A stretch of 64,000 nucleotides of DNA from Ulota crispa. Lineage: Eukaryota; Streptophyta; Bryopsida; Orthotrichales; Orthotrichaceae. A program made the translations under genes and the position numbers. The stretch lies in the NCBI GenBank assembly GCA_963920765.1, contig OY987249.1, forward strand, positions 19,626,483-19,690,482. The letters are read 5' to 3'. Positions 36,177 through 47,856 of the stretch are shown in pieces. Numbering within the stretch: the stretch's first letter is position 1; each line of letters begins with the position of its first letter. The notes beneath the pieces were generated by a model, which had not been told where the DNA came from, made no database searches, and was given only the letters and a program-made list of their open reading frames with translations.

Positions 36177-37188
36177 GTTGCCTTCACTGCAGTGCTCATG
36201 CTTTATGTCATCCCCAAGCAATCTATAGTAACATCGATATCTGCTCCCATTGCTTTTTGCAAAGCGTCCACCTCCGATTCCACATCCTGATAAACAACCG
36301 GCTCAAATCAAAAATCATCAATTTTTGTAGTTGAAGCTAAGTTCAATAATCTCTGATTTTGTATCATAAAGTGAACGAATAAGTTATTATAATTTGCGAA
36401 CAACCAAGCGCGTACCGCGTCATGCATGCATAAGTGTACACCAACACTCAGAGGCTCGCACATGGCTCCCTCCTCAAGCGACACATTCTGCGGTAGCTTG
36501 AAACACATATGTGCCGGATGAATCACCTGTTTATAATTCGACTCACGGCGCGGTTAGATCTCAAGCTTTCAATTTCTCCTGTCAAATATTGTGGGTATTT
36601 TCAGCAGCCTTTCACCATTTTTTGGTTCAAAAATGGAAACACGGCAAACGGGTGAGCTCTTGTAGTTTATTAGATTAAACCAAAAGATACGACGAACTAG
36701 ACCGATTTGGGAAGAAGCTTCTAGTATTTTACCATCGACTCCCGGAGTTCAACTTCCAGTAGTATATTATAAATTATCTACGGCAATTATTCGAGAGGTT
36801 AATTGAGTACAGATTTCAAGCATGCAGTCTTTCAGGAGTGGGTTCGACAAAGAAAGTAGAGTTGAGAGTGGTGAATCGAAGCTATAATGCAAAAAAATAC
36901 GGAGGTTTGAAGGTAGAGGATGCAGTGAGACTTACGTAATTAGCGAGGGATCCGTGGACTGGAGGAGTAGCGAAAAACTTCATGTCACTGCATAAGTTGT
37001 ACTGTCCGGACTTACAAAGCTTGCATTTGTTACAAGGAATGCCTTGCTCAAGAGCAACACGATCACCAACGGCCAGGCTCTTCACTCCCTTTCCAACTTC
37101 CTCAATGACGCCGGCACATTCGTGGCCGATAACCATCGGCTCTTTGACTTCAAAGTCCCCGCATCGCAAGTGCTGAGCGAATCGAAAA

Positions 37189-37432
37189 CGCCATAGTCAA
37201 TAATTTGGGAACTTCAAATTTGGGACTTCTGAAGGTTTAAGGTGATCACCTTAAACCCAGCTCTAGGTTTAAGCAACATTTTTTTGGGTAAGAGGAGGAG
37301 GAATTTGCTTTGGAAAAATCTTAGTGACTCAAACTGAATTTGATACCTTTAAATCTGGTTTAAGGTAACTTTTTGAGTTTAAGGTGAAGTTCAATTTGGG
37401 AATGGCGTTTTCCCAATTTAATAAATATGGCG
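37189..37432. mobile_element. GGGAAAA-TIR MITE in the second SDH intron (244 bp)
   Basis: Ends CGCCATAGTCAATAATTTGG and CGCCATATTTATTAAATTGG (inward). It lies within the intron between SDH exons 37562-37629 and 36936-37172. Same interior as copies at 25510 and 31425, including a palindrome around GGTGATCACC. Confidence 0.83.
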
Positions 37433-37828
37433 TTCAAACCTCCAAGTCAACATACTCGGAAGCACCTATAATCTTCGGAATATCATTACCGTGAAGGATT
37501 TTTGAAAACAAAGACTGGGAAGCGAAGAAAACTCAGGAGCTTAGATTTTCGAATATTTTACCTTGCAGTAATGAACATCGCTACCACAAATCCCTACAGC
37601 TTTGATCGCCACCTTCACATCGCTGTCACCTGCCATTTGATCATAATGTCACCACCATGGTCGTAACAAGTCCATGAATCGTCATAGTCACAGATAATGA
37701 AAACAAGCACATGCCTGAGAGAGAGGCGCCAGGGAGAGACCTAAGACGCGGGGTAAAATGAATGACTGAACTTTGAAATTATTGGCGCCACAAATCCACG
37801 CCGCCAGGTTCCCGCCTTCCGACCCCAT

Positions 37829-38775
37829 GGTGGCAGCTCAGACGGTGATTCTCAAATGCCAAACCCTGAAAAAACACAATAAAAAACACACAGAATCAAA
37901 GGCTGGGCTTACAAATCAAGACCTACTCCGAAAGTGAAGATGCGCTAAGCTGGAACCAAAACGAAACAAAAAGCAACATCATCAAACTCTATTACTTGCT
38001 AAAACTTCACGGTTGTGTAGGAAAAGTATTAGCCAAACCAAGTGTTAGCCTGTCCATGCACAAAAAAATAATGCACAAGCAACACTAAAACAAAGCGACC
38101 AACGGTAATTTACGCAACGCGTTTCACGCTTCACAGGCAGCATCAACTTCAAAAGAAAATTTACAAACTCATGCGTCAGGAACGTATGCAGAACTTGTGA
38201 AAAAAGCAATCAATTGTTCATATCTTCCTCAAACTCTGTTTTGAACTTTTGACGTTTTCTTAAGAAGAATGACCAAGTCGGTTTCATGAAAGCAGGCTCC
38301 TCAGGAATTAACGAAATTGATTGGTGCGCTATAGATTAAAGTTTAGTACAATCGTGAGAGCCGTTGCCATTTCTACTGAAAAAACGCGAGTTAAATAAAA
38401 ATTCTCTTACAATGTTGATAAAACTCGAAAGAACTAGCGACGTCCGACAACTTGAAACTACGCCAAGGTCGTAACTAACAATTGCAAAAAAAAACCAATG
38501 CATGCATGCTATCCACCACAGAAGCACTTCCGAATCACAGCATTTCACAAGGAAAGAGAGTGAAAACAGATGATAACCAAACCTCAAAGAATTCTTGACC
38601 GAACGGCGAAGAGCAATCGGCACTTATCTCCGATTGCCGGGTACTATTCATAAAAATTGGTATTACTCCGGCGGTACGACGACTCTACAACACACAAACA
38701 ACTGTCAAGCATGCCAAGTGGATGGCCAAGTGCTTCTGATCAGTTTCATTCCCGCCGGCATTTGAATAAATTAAG
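37829..38775. other. non-coding upstream of the SDH pseudogene
   Basis: No gene recognised. Confidence 0.45.
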
Positions 38776-38778
38776 GGA

Positions 38779-39168
38779 ATTGATATGTGCACACCGGGGT
38801 TGATATTTGCACACCCCCTGTGAGTAAATTATTTCAACCATCAAAAAGCTGAATTTGAGAACTTTGAATTCAGATTTGAACTTAGAGACCCTTGATGAAC
38901 CATAAAAAGGGTTGTAATTGAACAATACCCAATGAAAAAGTTTAGCTAGGGAAAAAGTGTTATTTTTACTTTTGTTTGTAAAAAAAATAAGCTTTTTCCA
39001 TTGAGTGTTGTTCAATTGCAACCTTCTTATGGTTCTAAACAGAATCATAGTCTCTAAGTCCAAATTTGAATTCAAAATTCTCAAATTCAGCTTTGTGATA
39101 GTAGAAATCTATAATTAATTTACCCCATGGGATGTGCAAATATCAACCCCCGGTGTGCACATATCAAT
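38779..39168. mobile_element. foldback element (390 bp) with arms of about 180 bp
   Basis: Almost the whole element is an inverted repeat. Ends read inwards ATTGATATGTGCACACCGGG and the same with one extra G. Both arms contain TTGATATTTGCACA, CTGAATTTGAGAA, ACTTAGAGAC and an AACAAYACYCAATG motif before a short A/T-rich loop near 38960-38990. Its transcript would form a long hairpin. No convincing target duplication. Confidence 0.85.
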
Positions 39169-39460
39169 GAACTCAGGCGGAAAGCGCAAAAGGACAAGCA
39201 TCCGACAGGACGAAACAGAATTGACAAAAACAGACAAATGTTGAGAATTCAGCTGGCTCACAGTTCGCACTGCACAGATCGAGCTCTTTCGAAGTGCACG
39301 TCGAACTCGTAACTGATTCTTGGAGTTCGCAGACCGCGCAAGGTCTGTCAAAATTGGTGGCTGGCTGGCTGCATATGTCTTCGGCAATAGCCATTTTATC
39401 GTACAAGCTAGCACAGTAAAGGTGTTTATCGAATGTCGAAGTCGCAAGGCTTCATGAAGC

Positions 39461-39742
39461 TCACGAGTGTTTCGAGATTCCTACAACTGGGAGAGAATGC
39501 GTGCAAGCTTCGGAAGAGACAAGGATCTGCAGGCCAGCTGCAGGCTCTCCTTGATCGCCGCAAATGCCCCGCTCCAGTTTGCCTTTTGTCAATTTATGAG
39601 CTTGACTCTTGTTCACCGCCACGTTGGAAGATTCCACGTCAGCTTTCTCCTTGTTCACTGCCACGTTGGAAGATTCCACGTCAGCTTTCTCCTTGTTCAC
39701 TGAAGATTCCACATCAGCTTTTGTTTTTTGGTTTAGATGCAA
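39461..39742 (-). other. weak ORF containing a 14-residue tandem repeat
   Basis: A 93-codon minus-strand frame whose first half is made of NKEKADVESSNVAV repeats. No family, no splice support. It lies in a gene-free region. Coding status is doubtful; listed because of the repeat. Confidence 0.2.
39611..39722. repeat. 42-bp tandem repeat, about 2.6 copies
   Basis: Period of exactly 42 bp with unit starts at 39611, 39653 and 39695. The first two units differ at one base (GTTCACCG / GTTCACTG). The third is partial with a 12-bp deletion. A period divisible by three keeps the frame open. Confidence 0.85.
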
Positions 39743-39765
39743 AACAACATAAACTAATAAATTTT

Positions 39766-40170
39766 GGGAATGACTAAGGAGGATACCCCAGTTGCTATGC
39801 GGACACCCCTAGCCCAACCTATTAGATTTGAGATTATTATTATGTACGTTGAAACATGAAATAAAATCAAAATAGTATTGTAGCACACATATGCATCTAC
39901 AAGCATTGCATACATATAGTAAATATCTCTCATTTGTGACATGGCTAAGATTTAAAATTATGAATGAAGTGAGCAATTGGTTTCACTCTTGATTAGGTCA
40001 AAACTGAGAGGTATTTATTATATTTTTGCAATGCTTGTATCTGCAAATGTGTGAAAAAATATTGATTTTATTTTATTCATGTTTCAACATAAGAAAAATC
40101 TCAAATTTAATAGGTTGGACTATAGGGGGTGTCCACATAGCAACTAGAGGGTGTCTCCCTAATCATTCCC
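39766..40170. mobile_element. long-TIR element with perfect 8-bp TSD (405 bp)
   Basis: Flanked by TAAATTTT at 39758-39765 and 40171-40178. Inverted ends of about 70 bp begin GGGAATGA(C/T)TA, pass through GTTGCTATG(C/T)GGACACCC and end near TTTGAGAT. Arrangement of ACACC motifs and length resemble copies at 9067 and 30605, but the interior is different. Non-coding. Confidence 0.9.
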
Positions 40171-40666
40171 TAAATTTTTGGCCAAAATGTTTCAAATAGT
40201 TGCCAACTTTAAATGGCAATAACTCTTTTTTTGGCAAACAATAACTCCAACTTATTTTTGTAACTTTTATTGTAAGACCATTCTTGTTCTTAGTTACAAA
40301 GAGTTTCACAATTTTGAGGGTGCTATGGACACCTCATATGGTTGTTAGGTCTTTGGTTACTTTGGTTACTTTATATTGTCTTGCACCGTAGGTTTGAAAT
40401 TTAAGAGATTTGTACTTGATCAAAGCTTTGGTTTAAATACTTTTTACTTCTAATTTATTAGAATAGGACTGAATTTAGAGAGTTAATTTGTTAATGATTT
40501 TGAATCAAAGGTTTTGGATCATGATCCATAGATCATATTCATAAAATATGATCTACTGTTGTACTAGTCATAAAGACAAAACAATCTTCTTCTTCATAAA
40601 CCAGAAGAAGTCAAAACAAAACAAATTGAATTTCCAAAAAGTAATATTCAACCAGTCTCACATTAT

Positions 40667-41603
40667 CCCCTAAACGACTGTTTGTCCGTTTGGGGGACAA
40701 ATGGATTTCAGGCATGTACCTATGGTTAAACTATTATGTGCAACTTTTTGAAACTTTTATTGTAGGTGGGGAATTCAAAGATCTATGTGGGCATTTAATT
40801 TTCTTTTCATTTTGACATTTGATAAAGAAATTATGCATGATTTTATGAAAATTTGGGGAGGACTATCCGTCCAAGTAGCCCAAAAATTTCTTTAAAAATT
40901 ACATTTTTTGAATTTTGTTTTTTGAAATTGGTTCTATAGATTTTTTTATACACGAGAAGTTTTGAATCATTCAATTTCAATCAATGAGATGAAAGTTATG
41001 AGTTTTTATTTGCGGGTAGTTAGGGATTCTCTACTCTAAAATAAACTTGAAGTTCTTTATTTTACTCAATTTTCATTCTTTTGGAAAAAATAAATAAACC
41101 TAAGGAAGTAAATTGTTTATTACAACATTATAACTGTTAGGATTTGCATTTTTCATTTTAATAATTAAATTCTTAACAATTTAGTGATTTGACTCATTCT
41201 CTACTTCTTTTTACTTACTATTTTTTTCTCAAGGGTTATATAATTCCATTTGATTTGAAAATTCTCCCACATATAACTAACTTGATCTCTTACATGGGAA
41301 AAATAAACCTCGACTTTGCGTAGAGTAATTTTTTTAATATAAGAGTGGTCAAAGACTTCTGAAATTTTTGGACACCAAGGAAAAAAAAAAAATTGCACTT
41401 TAAATGTAAATATCTCACTCCTCTCCATCTAATTTGACTTTAATTTTTTCCACAAGTTCCTCTAGCAGTCCAGAGCAAGATCCAGAGCAAGATCCTACAG
41501 CTAGATTTTAAAAGAAACAAATTTTCCTACTTTTCTACTCATTCCCCCAGAAGTGGCAGTTATCAGTAACTTAACTTGAAAAAAAGGCTCAGTCCTTTAG
41601 GGG
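40667..41603. mobile_element. TTAA-type element with TTAT flanks, copy G (937 bp)
   Basis: Ends CCCCTAAACGACTG and CCCCTAAAGGACTG (inward) differ at one base. Flanks are TTAT at 40663-40666 and 41604-41607, not TTAA. The ends match copy B (CCCTTAAAGGACTGAGC), so it belongs to the same group. Non-coding interior. Confidence 0.75.
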
Positions 41604-42405
41604 TTATTTAGAGTACAAGAACAATAATTGGAGGTCGTTGTCAAGGAATCTCCATCACCAAAAGTCTCAAGAAGTGAGTTCCAGCAAAGTCCAACAATTG
41701 AAAAATCATTTTTGAAACATAAATTAAAACAATTAATGTTCAACGACAGTGACCAAGTGAGGCCCAGAATGAAAAAAAATTGAAACTTCAAGTCTTGACT
41801 TTCTCTTCACTTCCAGTATTTCCATTAACTTAGTATTACAGTTTCCAAGCCTTTATACCCAAGTAATCTTGTAAATGACCTGAGTTAGACTACCTTCTCA
41901 ACAGTCCTTACAATTCCCAACTACACAGAAACGCTTACTTTTCATAAACATTCATCAACTCCAGAATAACCTCCAAAAATCTCAATATACGATACCAACT
42001 AAATCAAAACATCAACATATCATTCTCATGTTTCAGTATTTGATGAAGTAATCTATAGCTACAACACGACCCACGGCAAAACACACCAAACTTGCAATTG
42101 CAATCATTTTAAAGAATCTTACAAAATCACAAAATCTTCAAAAACGAGGATGTGTTTCCACGAATACCATCCATACCAAGACCATCCTTTGAATCACAGG
42201 GAATTCCAGTCCTGGGCAGCTCACATGAGAAACTATGTAGCTCAACTCTAAGATCTGTGCAGGTCCTCAGCATGTACAAAAGCAGCAGCAGATGGGTTAC
42301 AAAGTACCTTAGTCATGACAATATCGCCAATGAAAGGAAAAACCACTTCTTAAAACCTCCAAATTTTCTATGGTAAAATACCACAAAATCCCTCCATTTG
42401 TGATC

Positions 42406-45400
42406 CTAGACCTTCCCGTCGACTTCTAAAACAACTTTACCACCTGCAGTCTTGCTATCCCTTGCTCGGTGAGCTTCTGCCGCCATCTCTAATGGAAACG
42501 TCTGCCCTACCGGTATTTTAAGCCGCCCATCGGCTGCAAGTCTGCAAATTTCTTCAAGGCCTTCTGCATCTGTTCGCATGATCGGCCACCAATATTCTGT
42601 ACATAATAAACCCAAACCTACGTTAACAATGACAATTGAAAAATCAACATTTCATGTAACCAACGCAGACAAAGCCCATTGAAAAATTAAAAAGCAGGTA
42701 TTACAAGGACTAGAGCAGCAGACAATGACTATAACTAAACAAGTGCGCTTGCAATGAGAAATCCATTTGCAGCCTTTTAATAATCAACAATGTTAGCAAT
42801 TACCAACAATTCTCTCAATGCAAGGTTATACAGCTTTCAAAGTGGTTGACTATCGCAAACAGCCCTCATTTGCAAGGCTTCAAGATTCTATTGCAAACTT
42901 TTTCTTTACAGTTACATTTAGACAAGATTTTTGCACCACAAGCACTTTGGGAACATCATGTGCAGTTATATTGAAAAGATTATTATTAGCTCTTGTCCGT
43001 TCAATGAAATAAAAAAGCTACTGAACTAGGGTTGTGATGCACTAACCAACTCCGTGTGATCGTGCATACTCCATCTGCTTCTGAACCAATGCAGCTGCTG
43101 CAGCAGCACCGCCCGCAAAGAGACCGTACTTATCAGTAAAGGTAACTGTTTGCCCCTGTAAACAAATACGAAGAAATTTTAAGCCGCACACTTTAGCATG
43201 TACTCCAGAAAACAACCGGAATCTGATTTCTCCAAAACATTCTGTAGCTCATAGAGCACAATGAAGTTTGAGTAACTAATACCAGAATGACATGTGTACC
43301 TGCAGAGTCATGTACTGTCCACCACGTCGCAGAAGGTTGATGCCAGCAACTTCTGTCTCTGTTATTCCAATGGTGTCCAAGACCACGTCAAAACGCTCTC
43401 GAAATTGATCCTTGAGATTCTGGGATCAGCAAAATTGCATTCCATAATTAGGATAGCCCATGAGCAAAAACGATAATACTCAAGTGAGGTTGCTCTTTTC
43501 TTTTCTATGTATGTGATCCTTGAAAAAATGTGAGAACTTAACCCTTAAAGGACTGAGCTACTATAATACATACTATGTACGCTGCTGTATAACTGGCACT
43601 TGCTACCAACAAAAAGTTCTAATTTGGGATCTTGACTACCTCACTAGAACAGTATTGATCTATATTTTAACTTCTATGTTGATCTCAAATGTAATAAAGG
43701 TGTGGATGCTCTCCAAATACAAGAAAAATACCCCGTATTGTACTAGTTGCAAAGGGCTGCTTGGTCGTTTAAGGGTTAAGCTGCACGAATAACAATGTCG
43801 CACATTGCGCTCTTGCTTAAACAAAGATGGTTATAAGCGCACATCCAGAGGTGAATTTTTTTATTATATCAATTGAAGTTCACCACTTCAGCTACTTGTT
43901 TTTCACATCTGCTCCTAAGCTCTATGACTTTTAGAACTGCAAAGGTGCTATTGTGGAGTAAAAATGTGACTCACGGGACAAGTGTAGTCAACGGCTTCCA
44001 CAGCGCCCGCTTCCTTCACTATCTCCATACTCGTCTTGCCACATGTGCAGGAAACATAGCACCCTGCAGCTTTGGCCAAAGCGATCCCAGCAAGGCCAAC
44101 TGCTCCTCCACCTCCCATAATCAGGACTTTCTGGCTGCAGTAACATTGCCAAGACATCAACAAAATTTATTAATAAACAGGTAAAGCTTCACAATATTCT
44201 CGGCCCATCAAACTGCAGTTTGAGAGCCCTCCCAACTTCTCAGGCAATTACACCAACCATTACCAAAAGTGAACCCTACGGAATCTTGCCTGAACTGTAC
44301 AGAACGCAAACACTAAAGCCTACACGTTGTGTTCAAGAACACCTACAATCAGCACTTTGAATTTCATAGTTTCTGTATAGAAAAGTGTCCAAAACAGACA
44401 TATACACTTGCGTCATACAAGCCTATTTCAATGGTTAACATAAGATCTAACAATAGAGACCATGGCTCACATGCTTGTTTGGACGCCTTAAGATGCACAT
44501 GCCTAAATTTCTTGCGAGAAAAGTAATACGGAAATTCAATAGATCTTTTTTAGAAGGAATATGTAAATACCCCTTGCGAATTTTTGCTGTGCTTCTCAAA
44601 GCTCTCCAGGCAGTAAGTGAAGCAAAAGGAATAGCAGCAGCCTCCTGCATGTTCATGAGAGGATTAGAATAGAACGCCTAAAAAAAATCATTTCGAGGCA
44701 GGTCTCTCACGATTTTGAAAAAAGTTGGAATAACATTTGACAGGTTTGTTTCACATACAGAGTGAGATAGTGATGCAGGCTTTGGAGCCAGTTGTTCTTC
44801 TCCGAGAATGGCGTAATCACTGTAAGTTCCACGAGTAGCCGTTGGATGTAATGCTCCAAACACTGGATCTCCCACACGAAAATGTCTCACATTGCTGCCT
44901 ACTGCCGTGACTTCACCACTCACATCCCGACCCAGCACAAGAGGCAAGAGTGGCTCAAATAATGACCGCCCGTACCCTTCCCTCATCTACAAGAAAAAAC
45001 ACAGGTAACTTGAGTTCAGTACAACATGTAAGTTATCTGCACTTCAAAAGGCTACCAATGTTAGGTCTATACAGCACTACCCCATCTGTAACATCCAAGC
45101 AATGGAGAGCTAATGAAATCACAAACCAAATACAAGCAGGTGCTCTAACAATACACTACATGGTATAAAATCATCAATCTGAGCAGCGCAGTTAAACTCA
45201 GGAGTTCCATATCAATCTACGGATCACGGTAACAAACACACAGAAAGTGGATTTCAATCCGGATGCTCAACAGTGATAAAGGAAAGCACTCCAAACAATG
45301 CTCATACTTCCTAGAAGTGAAAATAACCTAAAATCTGCAATAATGCAGGGTTTAGGGTTCAGGAAAAAAAGAGGTAAATTGAAAGCATACCCGTATATCC

Positions 45401-45916
45401 AATGGATTGACTCCGACCGCGTGTGTGCGCACCAACACATCAGATGCACCCAGCTCTGGAAGTACCGAATCATCTCGCACCTGAAGTACCTGCCACCAAT
45501 CCATAAAGCAAAGCTAGTAAGTTCAAAATACAAAACTTCAAAGCTATGAGAAAAAAATTGCCATGTACTCCAATATCTGCAGTCGACTTATTTTAGGGTT
45601 TTGTAACCTAAGGCGTAGTACTGAACAGAGACGCTGAGACCGGATCAGGAACTACAAAACCCTAATCTCATATGCATGATCAGGTCAGGCACTCGAATAA
45701 CCAAAATCACTGATACTTTCATAATTCACTACAATTGCAGATTAATGAATGCTCTGAAGTCATAGTTTATACTAATTAGACGGAGTATATTACCTCTGGT
45801 CCTCCAAATCGAGGTAGGACTATAGCTCGGCATGTCGTCAGAGTGCGATTGCCAGAAGAACCTGCTGAAGCTCCCCATCGCTGAAGCGCCATTACCAACA
45901 CATGTTGCTTCGGCAT
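42406..45916 (-). CDS. RTN4IP1: RTN4IP1-type mitochondrial NAD(P)H oxidoreductase (MDR family), 8 exons
   Basis: Zinc-free medium-chain reductase/quinone-oxidoreductase of the type related to animal RTN4IP1 (OPA10), a mitochondrial NAD(P)H oxidoreductase tied to coenzyme Q metabolism. Exons: 45794-45916, 45391-45489, 44759-44986, 44571-44644, 43975-44134, 43300-43419, 43047-43155, 42406-42596. Phases close to 367 residues. N-terminal GroES fold (THAVGVNPLDIR, LGRDVSGEV, VGDPVFGALHP), hinge EAAAIPFASLTAWRAL, nucleotide-binding loop LIMGGGGAVGLAG (about 179-191), and C-terminal GRLKIPVGQTFPLEMAAEAH. The N terminus (MPKQHVLVMALQRWG) suits a mitochondrial presequence; Met9 is an alternative start. 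A 234-bp MITE lies in intron 5. Confidence 0.93.
43542..43775 (-). mobile_element. TTAA-type MITE, copy B (234 bp), intronic
   Basis: Flanked by TTAA at 43538-43541 and 43776-43779. Ends CCCTTAAAGGACTGAGC and CCCTTAAACGACCAAGC (inward). Exactly the same length as copy A at 5795-6028 and about 85% identical to it in inverted orientation. Lies in intron 5 (43420-43974) of the RTN4IP1-like gene. Its ends are better preserved than those of copy A. Confidence 0.9.
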
Positions 45917-46637
45917 TTTGCTTATCCACACTAACGTCCCCTACTTTCTACTTCTGGCTCATTTCTGATTCACTTTCTTTAATTCCAACAAAATAGATAT
46001 CAAACCCTAATTCTTCCCCAATTGCTGCAACGACAACTGGTCTCCGAGTTCAGAATTCGATGAGCTCCATTTCGACTTGAAGCAGCTTCAATTCAGCAAC
46101 AAAACCATCCAATTGAACTCAGACTGCTGAATTCAGTCAATCTGTCAGTGTAGAACCGGAAAAAAGGAATAACGGAAATCCCAAGCTCCGAATCCGTGGA
46201 AATGGGATCCAAAATTCTGGTTAACTCTCAGTCACTGTGACAATTGCTGGATGGCCATAGCCGCTCCGAGTAGGCTCCCGTCACGGAGATGGTGAGGGAG
46301 TGCAAAGGAATGGAGAAGAAGTAGACGTGGCATTGTCACTGGATGCCACGTGGAGGGGTTGAGTCATTGGCAGTGATAGGATTTCAGTGTTGACGTCATG
46401 CAGGAGCCCTTTCACTAAAGTAACTTACGTCATACCACTTTGAGGTCAACATATCCACTATCATCCATATAATAAGCCATTTTCATCTATTTAAGAAGTC
46501 ATTATCATCCATTTAACTATGCTATCCTCATGTACCTGTAGTGTGTGTTTGAGCTTACAAATGCATGTAATGAACGAGGGCGGGTTTGAGTGCTAAGTGA
46601 TAATGTGTATAAGGTAACCGCACCCATACATGAGCGT
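45917..46637. other. upstream region of the RTN4IP1-like gene
   Basis: Presumed 5' UTR and promoter. No other gene seen. A GC-rich patch near 46250-46370 includes GCCACGTGG. Confidence 0.4.
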
Positions 46638-46641
46638 TTAA

Positions 46642-46963
46642 CCCCTAACCGTCCAAGAGGACAAAAATTGTCCTTTTCATGCCAAAAACACACCTCAAGG
46701 GTGAAAAACATATTTTTTTCAAATTTTTTTTAATGTCACAAATAGCTGCTTTCAATACCTTCATATTTTTAAAACACCAATTTGTAATGAGATGTACAAG
46801 GTCCTTGCTGCCCTTTTTGTGAGGGCAGGATACACTATTGACTTTTCCTTCTTTTAAGGAGAATATTATCTCTCTTGGAGACATGCCACAAGCTGTTCAC
46901 TGTCCATGAACAGTGCACATTCTCCTGGTTTGAGCCACGGGTTTAGGATCAGTCTTTTAAGGG
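46642..46963. mobile_element. TTAA-type MITE, copy C (322 bp)
   Basis: Flanked by TTAA at 46638-46641 and 46964-46967. Ends CCCCTAACCGTCCAAGAGG and CCCTTAAAAGACTGATCC (inward) share the group signature but pair imperfectly. Non-coding. Confidence 0.7.
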
Positions 46964-46967
46964 TTAA

Positions 46968-47852
46968 GGGCATTTAAGGGTTTAGGGTACTTCAGAGTCT
47001 TGGAAAATTCAGGATTTCTTTTGTAGGGTTAGCCTTTCAACAAGCTATCATGGAACGTAGTTTTTGTAGAAAAAAGTATTGTAGATTATTTTATATTAGA
47101 GGGCAAAGTTGCAGCTCATAGGTCCCTATCAATAGCTCTAAGTTACCCTTGAAGCTGCTTTGATGTGTTCCTATACATGTGCTTGACAATCCCAATCCCA
47201 ACCATCTCACAACAACTTAGCAATTGACATGTGGCAAGATTTTCTTGTGCAAGGGATATTCATTGCTCCACTTTGGGTTCACAATGAGTGGTGAACACCT
47301 CAAAAGTAGAACTACACTTTGGGGACTGCTCATGTATGAGTGTTGTTACCTTACTAGCGTTTTTTTTGGGCAATTTAAGGCTAAATTGCCTCAAAAAAAT
47401 GGTGAGCTTGAAGCCCATAGAAAAAAATGGGGGAAAAATTTCATAAAATGCCAAATTGCAATAACTAAAATTACATTGCAGCCTAGGCTTCCATAGAATT
47501 CTCACAAAACTAAAATTTGATGCCATCATATTAAAATTATCAATGAGGTATTGTCTAATCCAATTCCATGCAATAATTAAGTAATGTCAATGGTTTAATT
47601 TGAATATTTTCAAAAAAAGGCCAATGAACACTTTTTGCCTACTAAATATCCCATGGTGATGCAAAAATCCATGCATAGAGGCACCTTTGACTCCAACTAA
47701 AATAGGGATGAAGCCCACAAGCTACAAACCATTTTCAATAATGCCACGTAAGCATTGGTCAAAAAACCCAAAAAAAAATCTTGGTGTATACTTATCTAGT
47801 TATTTATAAATTTGAATCAATATTTGTAGAGATTACCATTAACATTGATATT
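46968..47852. other. non-coding
   Basis: No gene. The two overlapping open frames at 47224-47529 on opposite strands have no motif. Confidence 0.5.
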
Positions 47853-47856
47853 GATA

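Larger units (their letters stand above)
35380..37828 (-). pseudogene. SDH: sorbitol (L-iditol) dehydrogenase pseudogene, broken by MITEs
   Basis: Zinc-dependent polyol dehydrogenase of the MDR superfamily (sorbitol to fructose). Five 5' exons are readable: 37741-37828, 37562-37629, 36936-37172, 36416-36526 and a start at 36286. They include GICGSDVHY, VIGHECAGVIEEVG and the four-Cys structural zinc loop CNKCKLCKSGQYNLC. The exon for the NAD-binding Rossmann fold, expected between 36416 and 36286, is absent. The next exon (DVESEVDALQKAMGADIDV) has an in-frame TAA and is split by a MITE at 35934-36176. It resumes at 35933 as RSGGSVSLVGMAGIEMALPL, then shifts frame and meets a second MITE at 35577-35827. 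Scraps of the C-terminal region (TFLEFL, then LTAHR) follow to about 35380. It cannot make an active enzyme. Confidence 0.85.

Noticed and set aside
36902-37172. SDH as an intact gene
   Set aside because: The NAD-binding exon is missing, there is an in-frame stop, and MITEs interrupt the C-terminal exons.
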